Source: Plectosphaerella cucumerina
Taxonomy: Eukaryota; Ascomycota; Sordariomycetes; Glomerellales; Plectosphaerellaceae
DNA: 64,000 nucleotides
Assembly: GCA_020746995.1 (NCBI GenBank)
Contig: JAGPXD010000001.1
Span: forward strand, 1,054,001-1,118,000
Direction of reading: 5' to 3'
Part shown: piece after piece, positions 54,627-64,000 of the stretch
How positions within the stretch are numbered: the stretch's first letter is position 1
Layout of the letters: each line of letters opens with the position of its first letter
Position numbers and translations under genes: made by a program
The notes under the pieces: generated by a model
The model's database searches: none
The model's input: the letters and a program-made list of their open reading frames with translations, nothing else
What the model was told of the DNA's origin: nothing

Positions 54627-56885
54627 GACGGCGGAGTCGAAGGTCACAAGCACGGATGACCGCGCTTGCGGGATTATCGGGGATGCTGTTTTCGACGAAG
54701 AGGCCTGCCCTGTCGGAGATTGAGAATGTTCTAGATGTGTCGAGGTGGTTGAGGTTGATGTATGTGTGGCGATGGTGTGAGTTGATGATCCAGCAAATCG
54801 ACTGAGACGGGCAGACTTTCGGCCGCTATATAAACTGGCGCGAGGGCTGCAGAACAAGACGGCTCGACGCGAGGACAGCGTATTTGACACGGGGACAGAA
54901 GAACATAAAGGTGCACAAAGCGTCTGGGTATCATTGTCTGCGTCCGAGCCCTACGACTGCGTCGTCGGCAGGCGGGATGGACAGCGTCTTTGAGCCATGG
55001 TCTGGCAGGGCTGCTTCGGAGGCAGACGACTTGTTCCTGCAGACAAGGAACGGGGCTATCTAAGAGGACGGGCGGGCCTTGTGCCAAAAGCACCGCCGCT
55101 GAGCAGCTGACACGGGATGCGTGTAGGGTGTTGAGGCCTGGGCAAAGTCAGTGGATGGCATGTCAACGAGATGCTGACGACTTTGGGTGAGGGACAGGAA
55201 AGATCAGAAGAGAATGGAAAGTTGTCGACAGTAAGGTGTTCAAATGATCGCTACAGTCTTGTTCATCATGTAGGGATGATGGCGGTGTTGGAGGCGGGGA
55301 AAAGGATTCCCGAGTCGAGAAAACGTACCTTTGACGAGACACCGCCCGATGTCTCCCCCGAAATAGGGAGAGACTCGGGCAAGCGTCCTCGAGGGGGTAC
55401 CTCTCGAGGACAAGGCGGGCGTTTGGCACCTTGTGGCCAGGGACCGCAGAGGGTGGCCACACCTGGACGCGGCTTTGTCGAGGGGGCGATCGGATCAGAT
55501 CGGGGTCCGGCGTCGCGCATCCGGCGTTCTTCAGGGCCGTCCGACGAGCTGCATGATGGAGGCGCGGGCTTCATGCGGTCAGAGGACGGCTGTTTGGTGT
55601 CGTATTGCTATCAATTCGCGCGTCCATCGTGCAGATGTCGTCGAGGACGGGTGAGGAAAAGAAGTGCAACGAGGTTGTTGAAAGGCCGGGTGGTGGACAA
55701 TGAGGTGAAAGGGGAGCTTGATGAATGTTGAAGTCGAACGCTATGCTTGAAATTAGGTAAGGCTGGGTAGAGAGGGTGTGGCTGGGGTGAGATGAGCACG
55801 TGATGCAGTGGCTGCCGGGTTCTGTGTGGCTCCTCAGATGCGAGTCTGGGGTTGTGCTGTAGAATTTACCCGATTGGCTGCGGAGTTTGAGCACTGTGCG
55901 GCGGGGACGACAGACACCTCGCACTGGGACTTTCCCTCAAACAGCTGCTGAACAATGGAAGAGGCAGGCACGAAAGGGCAGGAACACTGGACGAAGGAGC
56001 CAAGCCAGGTTCGGCTCCGTCGAGTTGCACCACCGATGGGGCAGCATCTGTCGAAAACCTGTCTCTGAACTCGCCGTCCCTATCATTGATGCCCTCACCT
56101 GCAAGGTTTTTAATTTGGAGCACCACCCAGCAACATCTCTATGAACCATATATTTGGCTCCCCATCTCCGCCGATCTGCAGATGTACCCGTCGGATGGGC
56201 CACAGGAACCCGACGCGGCGAACCTTTGACTTTTGACGGCCCGTTCAAGTTGCCCCTCTCCTAGCATCGATCTTCAACACTCCATCGGCTTCCTCTGCGT
56301 GCCCCTCGACCAGAAACCTGTGCGACACTGATACGCCTGTCATCTCGTTTACACCTACAACCGCCTCGCGACTACACCCGTTTGTGCAACTCGACGCATC
56401 CTCGCCAGACATTGTCCAGTAGACAGACAGCTGCTGGCAGAAAAGACACCAACACCCTTGTCTTGTCCCGTTCGTCTTGTCCTGTTTGCAGGCTTGGCCA
56501 GAGCTCAACTCGCCCTGGCCTGGATTGGAAACCGGACCTGGCCTGGCCCCCGAGGCGCCTGAAGGACCCCTCTCGTATTCCCGCACCACCTGTTTCTCCC
56601 CCCCTGCCCCCCCAGAACCCCTGGGCTCCTACGTCACGGGCGCTTCTCCATTGGACCATCGGCCACGGCCACGGGCACAAACCCGGCCCACGTTCGTCCG
56701 CCGCACTGAGCAGCACCCGACAGCACAGCACAGCGCCGCCGCCGCTGGGCCGCTTTGCTTGCTTCGGCCGGCCCTCCTCCACATCTTTTGCTTCGCGGGA
56801 ACCTACCTCGCCCAGCAAAAGCAAGACAGCCATACCCGCCGACCCAAAGCCCGACTCACACCAGCTTTGATCGGCAACAGCAGTC
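54627..56885. promoter_or_regulatory. Divergent intergenic region of about 2.3 kb
   Basis: It lies between the starts of the unknown 677-aa protein (-) and the DIP2/CPS1-like gene (+). No gene is supported in it. The right 600 bp are C-rich and contain CACAGCACAGCGCC and CCAGCAAAAGCAAGACAGCC leader-like sequence. The minus-strand TATA box is listed separately. Confidence 0.45.
54826..54835 (-). promoter_or_regulatory. TATA box for the 677-aa protein gene
   Basis: CTATATAAAC on the plus strand reads GTTTATATAG on the minus strand, 200 bp upstream of the start codon at 54626. The intervening sequence has the CAACCTCAACCACC pattern of a fungal leader when read on the minus strand. Confidence 0.55.
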
Positions 56886-59800
56886 ATGGCTGCACAGTTG
56901 GATCCCGAATTGCAAGACCAGCTCGACGAGCTCGAGAAGGAGCTCGAGGTGCGTTTCCCCCATTCCCCCGCCTTCACGCGACTCGCCCGCAATACCGGTT
57001 GTCCCCTCAATCGCACAACCTTGCGCCCGCCCGCCGACGAGCTCTGCGCCTCGGCGAGGCCCGTCGCGGACGTCTGTTTCCTGACAGCTGGCTGATCGTG
57101 TCTCTCTCCTCTAGGAAGGCGATATCACCGAGAAGGGGTAAGCCCGCGCTTCCGAACCCCTTCCTCCCCCTCCCGCGACGTGCCCCCTCTGACCTCGGGG
57201 CCCTAGGTACCAGAAGCGACGCACACAGCTGCTCTCCAGATACGGCGCATTCGACTTTTCCGGAGGCGAACAGCAGCAACAGCAGCGCCCTGGTGGACTC
57301 AGCATCCACTCACCCACAGATGGAGGACCCAACGAGGGCCATCGGGCTGCAGCGTTGGCAGCCCTCGGCGGCAGAGAATCCGACCCTAGCAGCCCTACGT
57401 CGCCATCCCAGCGATCGCAATCACCATACGCCCAGAGCTCTGCCGGCTACGTATCTCCCGATCCCACAAGTCCCCCGGGCCTGCTCCGTCCTGGCGGTCC
57501 CATGGGCGAGCTGCGGCCCGCCATCAGGCCACATGACTCCCTCTTCCTAGCGCCCGCACCAGGGGACCCCTCCTCGCGGTCAGGGACCATGGTTTCGACC
57601 GACTACGCCTTCAATCCCGACCAGCAGAGCGTCTACGATCAGCAGGGGCCCTACGCGCAACAGGGCGACGGCTACCAAGGCCACCAGGACCAGCAGCACA
57701 TGTACCACGACCAATACCAACAACAACAAGATCCGTACCAGGGTCACTACGACAGCAGGTCCGGTACCATGCTCGACTCGACCGGCTACTTCTCTGGCTT
57801 CACCGGTCAGCAGGCCACCGATCAAACGCCTACGGCGCGTGAGGAATACGGTGTCCCCCAGCGCTACTCCTCCAGCGAGGCCTTCTCGCCCACCGCCGCC
57901 ATGGCCCCGCCGATGCTGACTGCCAACGACCTGCCTCCTCCCGAGATACTCGAATACCAGATGCCCCTCGAACCCCGCGAGGTCCCTTTCGCCATCCAGG
58001 ACCCTCACGACTCCAACACTCCCATGTCAAAGTTTGACAACATCGCCGCCGTCCTGCGGCACCGGGGGCGCACCACCGCCAAGCTGCCCGCCTACTGGGT
58101 GCTCGACAGCAAGGGCAAGGAGATCGCCTCCATCACCTGGGACAAACTCGCCTCGCGCGCCGAAAAGGTTGCCCAGGTGATCAGGGACAAGAGCTCGCTA
58201 TACCGGGGAGACCGCGTCGCCCTCATCTACCGCGACTCGGAGATCATCGACTTCGCCATCGCCCTGCTTGGCTGCTTCATCGCCGGCGTCGTGGCCGTGC
58301 CGATTAACGACCTGCAAGACTACCAGAAGCTCAACCATATCCTCACCACCACGCAGGCGCATCTCGCCCTGACCACCGACCAGAACCTCAAGGCTTTCCA
58401 GCGCGACATCACCACCCAGAAGCTCAATTGGCCAAAGGGTGTCGAGTGGTGGAAGACCAACGAGTTCGGGAGTTTCCACCCTAAGAGGAAGGACGATATC
58501 CCGCCACTCACCGTCCCGGACCTGGCCTACATCGAGTTCTCCAGGGCCCCGACAGGCGACCTGAGGGGCGTCGTCCTGAGTCACCGCACCATCATGCACC
58601 AAATGGCCTGTCTGTCCGCCATTGTGTCTACGGTTCCCGGCAACGGTCCCGGGGATACCTTCAGCCGCTCCCTCCGTGACAAGAACGGTCGACTGATAGG
58701 CGGCGTGGCTGGCAGCGAGATCCTCCTGTCGTACCTGGACCCCAGGCAGGGTGTCGGCCTGATCCTGGGCGTCCTTCTCGCCGTGTATGGCGGTCACACG
58801 ACCGTCTGGCTCGAGAACAAGGCTGTCGAGGTTCCAGGCCTCTACGCCAACCTCATCACCAAGTACAAGGCCACTCTCATGATCGCTGATTACCCCGGTC
58901 TGAAGCGTGCCGCCTACAACTACCAGCAGGACCCCATGACGACGAGAAATTACAAGAAGGGCATGGAGCCCAACTTCCAGGCCGTCAAGCTGTGTCTCAT
59001 CGATACTCTCACCGTCGACAGCGAGTTCCACGAGGTGCTTGCGGACCGTTGGCTACGGCCGCTCCGCAACCCGCGCGCCCGCGAGGTCGTCGCCCCCATG
59101 CTTTGTCTGCCAGAACACGGTGGTATGGTCATCAGTATTCGCGACTGGCTAGGGGGCGAAGAGCGAATGGGTTGTCCCCTGAAGCTCGATCTCGGTGAGG
59201 ACGTTTCCACCGACGAGGAGGTGGAAAAGGCAGTCAAGCCCACGCCTTCCAATGGCTTCGGCAGTCTTCTGGGCGGCGGCAACACGACGACTACAGAACA
59301 AAAGGCCAAGACGGAGCTTGGTGAGGTGCTCCTGGACCGCGAGGCCCTCAAGACCAACGAGGTTGTTGTCGTCGCCATTGGTGACGAGGCGAGAAAGAGG
59401 ACGACAGAGCAGGGTACCGTCCGCGTGGGCGCCTTTGGATACCCGATACCCGATGCCACCGTGGCTGTCGTTGATCCCGAGACGGGCCTCCTCGCATCGC
59501 CGCACTCGGTCGGTGAGATCTGGGTAGACTCGCCGTCCCTGTCGGGCGGTTTCTGGGCTCTGCCTAAGCACACGGAGCAAATCTTCCACGCCCGGCCATA
59601 CAAGTTCGAGGCCGGCGAGCCGACACCGACGCCAGTCGAGCCAGAGTTCCTGCGCACCGGTCTTCTCGGCACCATCATCGAAGGCAAGATCTTCGTGCTC
59701 GGCTTGTACGAGGACCGAATTCGGCAAAAGGTCGAATGGGTGGAGCACGGCACCGAGATTGCCGAGCACCGCTACTTCTTTGTCCAGCACATCGTTGTCA

Positions 59801-62753
59801 GCATTGTCAAGAATGTGCCCAAGATTTACGACTGCTCGGCCTTTGACGTCTTCGTCAACGAGGAGCATCTGCCCGTCGTGGTCCTCGAGTCTCCAGCGGC
59901 ATCGACAGCCCCTCTAGCGTCAGGGCAACCGCCGCGACAGCTGGATCTCCCGCTGCTTGAGTCCCTGGCGGAGAAGTGCATGGAGGTCCTGATGCAGGAA
60001 CACCATATGAGGCTCTACTGCATCATGATCACTGCACCAAACTCGCTGCCCAGGGTGGTGAAGAACGGTCGGAAGGAGATTGGCAACATGCTCTGTCGGC
60101 GTGAGTTCGATCTGGGCAACCTGCCATGCGTGCACGTCAAGTTTGGCGTTGAGCACGCCGTCCTCAACCTGCCCATCGGTGTTGACCCCATCGGAGGCAT
60201 CTGGTCGCCGGCGGCTTCCGAGTCGCGCGCTGACATCCTCATGCCTGCCGACAAGCAGTATTCGGGTATCGACCGCCGCGAGGTCGTCATCGACGACCGG
60301 ACGTCGACGCCCCTCAACAACTTCTCCAGCATCACCGACCTCATCCAGTGGCGCGTTGCCCGCCAGCCCGAGGAGTTGTCGTACTGCACCATTGACGGCC
60401 GCGGCAGAGAGGGCAAGGGCATCACGTGGAAGAAGTTCGACACGAAGGTGGCCGCAGTCGCCCTGTACCTCAAGAACAAAGTGCGGATTCGCGCGGGCGA
60501 CCACGTCATTCTCATGTACACGCACTCGGAGGAGTTTGTCTTCGCAGTACACGCCTGTATCAACCTGGGAGCTGTTGTGATCCCCATCGCACCGCTCGAC
60601 CAGAACCGGCTGAACGAAGACGTGCCGGCGTTCCTGCACGTCGTGGCCGACTACAACGTCAAGGCGTGCCTGGTCAACCAGGACGTCGACCACCTGATCA
60701 AGGTCAAGTCGGTCTCGAGCCACATCAAGCAGTCGGCGCAGATCCTCAAGATCGCCATCCCCAACTACTACAACACGACAAAGCCGCCCAAGCAGAACAG
60801 CGGGCTTAGGGACCTCGGCATCACCATGCAGCCGGCGTGGATTCAGCCCGGATACCCTGTTATTATTTGGACGTACTGGACACCCGACCAGCGCAGGATC
60901 TCGGTGCAGCTAGGCCACGACACCATCCTAGGCATGTGCAAGGTGCAGAAGGAGACGTGCCAGATGACAAGCTCACGTCCGGTCTTGGGCTGTGTCCGCA
61001 GCACGACAGGCCTTGGCTTCATCCACTCGGTGCTCATGGGAACATACATTGGCACGCCAACGTACCTGCTTTCGCCCGTCGAGTTTGCGCAGAACCCGCT
61101 GTCGCTCTTCGTCACGCTATCTCGGTACAAGATCAAGGACACGTACGCGACGCCGCAGATGCTGGACCACGCCATGGCTCTGATGCAGGGCAAGGGCTTT
61201 ACGCTGCACGAGCTCAAGAACATGATGATTACGGCCGACGCGCGGCCGCGTGTCGATGTCTTCCAGAAGGTGCGCCTCCACTTTGCGGCGACAGGCCTCG
61301 ACAGGACAGCCATCAACACAGTCTACTCGCACGTGCTCAACCCCATGATCGCATCGCGGTCGTACATGTGCATTGAGCCCATCGAGCTGTGGCTCGATAC
61401 AAAGGCACTGCGCCGTGGCCTCATCATTCCGATCGACCCGGACACGGATTCCAAGGCGCTCCTGATCCAGGATTCGGGTATGGTACCTGTGTCGACACAG
61501 ATCGCGATCGTCAACCCGGAGAGCCGGCTGCTGTGCCACGATGGCGAGTACGGTGAGATCTGGGTCGACTCGGAGGCGTGTGTCAAGGCCTTCTACGGAT
61601 CCAAGGATGCTTTCGACGCCGAGAGATTCGATGGGCGCACCGTCGACGGCGACCCGAACATTCCTTACGTCCGCACGGGCGACCTGGGCTTCCTGCACAA
61701 CGTCAGCAGACCTATCGGGCCCAACGGCGCGCAGGTCGATATGCAGGTCCTCTTTGTGCTCGGAAGCATCGGGGAGACGTTTGAGATCAACGGCCTGAGC
61801 CACTTCCCGATGGACATTGAGTACTCGGTCGAGCGATGCCACCGCAGCGTCGTGCCGAGCGGATGGTAAGTCACTTCCCCATCACGCTGTCTCCTGTATC
61901 TGATACTAACTGGTGTAGTGCCGTCTTCCAGGCGGGTGGCCTTGTGGTGGTGCTCGTCGAGGTGGCTCGTAAGGCGTACCTGGCCTCGATGGTACCGGTC
62001 ATCGTCAATGCGATCCTGAACGAGCATCAGACCATCGTAGACATTGTGGCGTTTGTCAACAAGGGCGAGTTCCCGCGATCGCGGCTTGGCGAGAAGCAGC
62101 GCGGCAAGATCCTCGCGGGATGGGTGACGCGCAAGATGCGTACCATTGCGCAGTTTGCCATCCGCGACGCGGCGCCGATGCCCGGCGAGGCTGTTGGCGG
62201 CGAGACGACGGACCTCAACCGCGCATCTGTGGGCAGCCAGCGCAGCTCAGGTGTGCCAGCGGCTGGGTCGTCTAGCCTGCGGAACGTGGAGCATGCACCG
62301 CAGATTCTGGAGCAGGAGGAGCTTGACCAGCAGATGGGGCGGATGGCAGCGATTCCCCCGGCGGAGATGCCGGCCGACGACCAGCGCGCGTCCTACGGGT
62401 CAGCAGGTGGCGAGGCTCAGGGCCTCGGCGGTGCACCTCAGGGACGCGGGCTGCAGCTGGTTGACCACGGGAGCCAGGGCTACGGCTCGGGTGGCTACGA
62501 CGGGCGATACGACGACGACCAAGACGATTCGCCGCCGGCCGTGGGACCCAAGCCTGGCGCAACACCGTCGATGGGCGGTTACCACGGGGCACCGCAGCTG
62601 CGGTTGCCGGGAGTGGATGGTCGCGAGAGCATGGACGAGTGGCGGAGCGGTGGCGGAGGTGGGCGGGACGAGGAGGACTGGACGACGGACGCCATCATGC
62701 ACATGAACTTGGCGAGCGACATGGAGCGGCGGCAGAACCAGGGCGGGGCATAG
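56886..62753 (+). CDS. cps1: DIP2/CPS1-like protein with two adenylate-forming domains
   Basis: Four exons, 56886-56948, 57115-57137, 57207-61865 and 61919-62753, encode 1,859 aa; the last intron has a perfect TACTAAC branch. The start (PELQDQLDELEKELEEGDIT, then EKGYQKRRTQLLSRY) is a DMAP1-binding domain, known from DIP2 proteins. A Gln/Tyr-rich linker follows. The first adenylate-forming domain (~300-900) has YIEFSRAPTGDLRGVVLSHR and GEIWVDSPSLSGGFW. The second (~1060-1700) has GEIWVDSEACVKAFYGS and RTGDLGFL, but its phosphate-binding loop is replaced by WTYWTPDQRRISVQLGHD. The C-terminal tail is Gly/Gln-rich. DIP2 proteins handle unusual acyl or diacylglycerol lipids; the fungal member is known as CPS1/CMR2, and CPS1 is linked to virulence in some pathogens. 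Identification is firm, substrate is not. Confidence 0.93.
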
Positions 62754-63018
62754 GCTCCCCGACGCCCGCAGCTGCAGCCGCTTCACCGGCCGTCGTACGG
62801 GGGTTGACGTTTTCTTTTTGGTTGTCGGCGCGACGATTCCCCCTCTGGTCTTTCTCAGGAGCATCATATTATCATCATCATCATCCGGGAGGCGGGGCCA
62901 CGGGTCTCCCGGCACACACACACTGGATAGCATGATGGGGTTTGTGGTTTACGAATTAGTCTTTATTCATCATGATTACTTGTTCACGTCTCTGCGTGTT
63001 TAATTAGGTGAGTTACGT

Positions 63019-64000
63019 CTAGAAACCCTCCTCCATCCACGACTCCATCTCGTGCTCGAGCTCGCGGCGGAGCAGGACATCGGCACCGGCCATGGTGCTG
63101 CCAGTCTTGGGGATGGTGAGGACGCCCTTTGCGACGAGATCCTGAGCGAGCTTGACGATGACGCCGTCGCAGCCCTTAGCAACGAGAATGTCGACGGCGA
63201 CGGGGAGGAGCTCCTCGCGACCGGTGATGGAGGAGAGGGAGGGGACCTCGCCGAGGGGGAAGACGCTGTCGGGGGCTTCGGTGAAGACGGAGATGCGGCT
63301 GGTGCCGAAACCCAGAGGGGCGCCGGGGACGGAGGCGCTGTAGCGGTTGCGAGGGGAGGCGCCGCCTGTGGCGCCGGGGTAGAGGACGATGGAGCGGGTG
63401 CACTGGGCGACGTCGTCCGAGGGGGGAGGACCTCGGAGTTGAACCAGTCCATGAAGATTGTCTTGTTGCGGAGAGCATCTTCGCGCCAAGAGTCGGGGAC
63501 GGAGTCGCCCCAGGCCCAGCGGGAGAGGGGGACGGGGTTGACGAAGGGGCGGCGGCCGTCGTGTTTGGCGGCGTAGTCGCGGTAGAAGGGCTCGCGAACG
63601 AGGGGGATCTGTTCCTTGGTGATGAGGGTGGCGTAGGTTGGGCCGAGGAGGGTGGCGAGGTCGACTGCGGGTGCGGACGAGGGACGGGATGACTGCCAGG
63701 CCGTGTTGATGTTGAAGGGGGTAGCTTCGGCGCCGATGAGGGAGGCGAGGGAGGCGGCGAAGTCGTTGAGGAGGCGGCCGGCGGCGGTGTTGGAGTTGGG
63801 GAAGCCCATGGTCAGGAGGGTGGAGGGGTACTTGTAGTCCTTTGCGCCGGTGTAGGAGGTGTAGTTTCCGCCGTACATGGCCTTGTTAGCCTTGTCCCAG
63901 AGGGCGGGGTCGCGGACGAGGAAGCCGGGGGTGTCGAGGGTAGGGCTCAGGGGCATGACATTGTCCAGGGAAACGAGACCGTGGGAGGGGCGGTTGCCGA
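63019..64000 (-). CDS. Amidase-signature enzyme, 3' part, with an apparent frameshift
   Basis: Partial gene; its 5' part lies beyond the right edge. Reading in from position 64000 the minus strand gives GNRPSHGLVSLDNVMPLSPT, then LDTPGFLVRDPALWDKANKA. These are typical of the region after the serine nucleophile in fungal amidase-signature proteins (GatA/acetamidase fold). The frame runs to FMDWFNSEVLPP and is then lost. The downstream protein continues in another frame as SDDVAQCTRSIVLYPGATGG to the stop at 63019. The shift is at a run of six G on the plus strand (63421-63426); one more base would restore the frame, and there are no splice sites to explain it. Either the gene is recently inactivated or a base is missing in the assembly. 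The catalytic residues are outside the window. Confidence 0.75.

Noticed and set aside
54627..54890. N-terminal extension of the 677-aa protein
   Set aside because: The upstream frame begins with GTG and passes through the TATA box region, so it is promoter, not coding.

Overview
This is a window of filamentous ascomycete nuclear DNA. The evidence is GC-rich coding sequence, short introns of about 50-80 nt with GT(A/G)AGT-like donors and CTAAC/CTGAC branch sites, and proteins of typical fungal type (fungal DIP2/CPS1, DUF4045-gelsolin, LAMMER kinase, sideroflexin, TGL-like patatin, a GT32-type enzyme). The overall look suggests a Sordariomycete, possibly Glomerellales, but that placement is inference. 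I found no rRNA, tRNA, CRISPR array or intact transposon.

Layout. 1-3.8 kb: no supported gene, pyrimidine-rich leader at the right. 3.8-6.1 kb: acidic DUF2457-like protein (+). 6.9-7.8 kb: SAR1 GTPase (+, 5 exons). 9.5-15.1 kb: an accessory-looking block with a cysteine-rich small secreted protein (+), a 285-aa candidate gasdermin-like protein (-) and, divergent from it, a 1,230-aa TPR-CHAT caspase-like protease (+). 15.5-17.9 kb: patatin-like lipase (+). 18.8-19.6 kb: unknown protein with a KEN motif (+). 20.2-22.5 kb: SEC63 (+, 4 exons). 23.4-24.5 kb: decayed gene with frameshifts and a stop. 24.5-25.9 kb: GT32-like glycosyltransferase (-). 28.5-29.1 kb: apparently truncated secreted protein (+). 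29.1-29.9 kb: ARL2-type GTPase (-, 6 exons). 30.4-31.9 kb: GNAT acetyltransferase (+). 32.8-37.7 kb: DUF4045-gelsolin protein (+). 38.1-39.9 kb: unknown protein (-). 40.7-43.2 kb: LAMMER kinase (-, 6 exons). 43.2-47.4 kb: long gene-free stretch. 47.4-48.6 kb: mitochondrial sideroflexin (-). 49-51.2 kb: degenerate tandem repeats, a small helical protein (-) and a 60-bp copied fragment of the sideroflexin gene. 52.6-54.6 kb: unknown fungal protein (-). 56.9-62.8 kb: DIP2/CPS1-like double adenylation-domain protein (+, 4 exons). 63.0-64.0 kb: 3' part of an amidase (-), cut by the window edge and carrying an apparent frameshift.

Most genes are housekeeping: secretory pathway (SAR1, SEC63), microtubule/tubulin-cofactor biology (ARL2), lipid metabolism (patatin, DIP2/CPS1), mitochondrial one-carbon supply (sideroflexin), actin (gelsolin) and splicing or cell-cycle kinase. 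They are not arranged as a pathway. The exception is the 9.5-15.1 kb block. There, a caspase-like protease with a repeat sensor region lies head-to-head with a small protein resembling the fungal gasdermin layout: a predicted pore-forming-size body plus a short acidic C-terminal tail. This is the best candidate for an undescribed two-gene cell-death/immunity module in the window. The gasdermin assignment is an inference that needs a profile or structure search.
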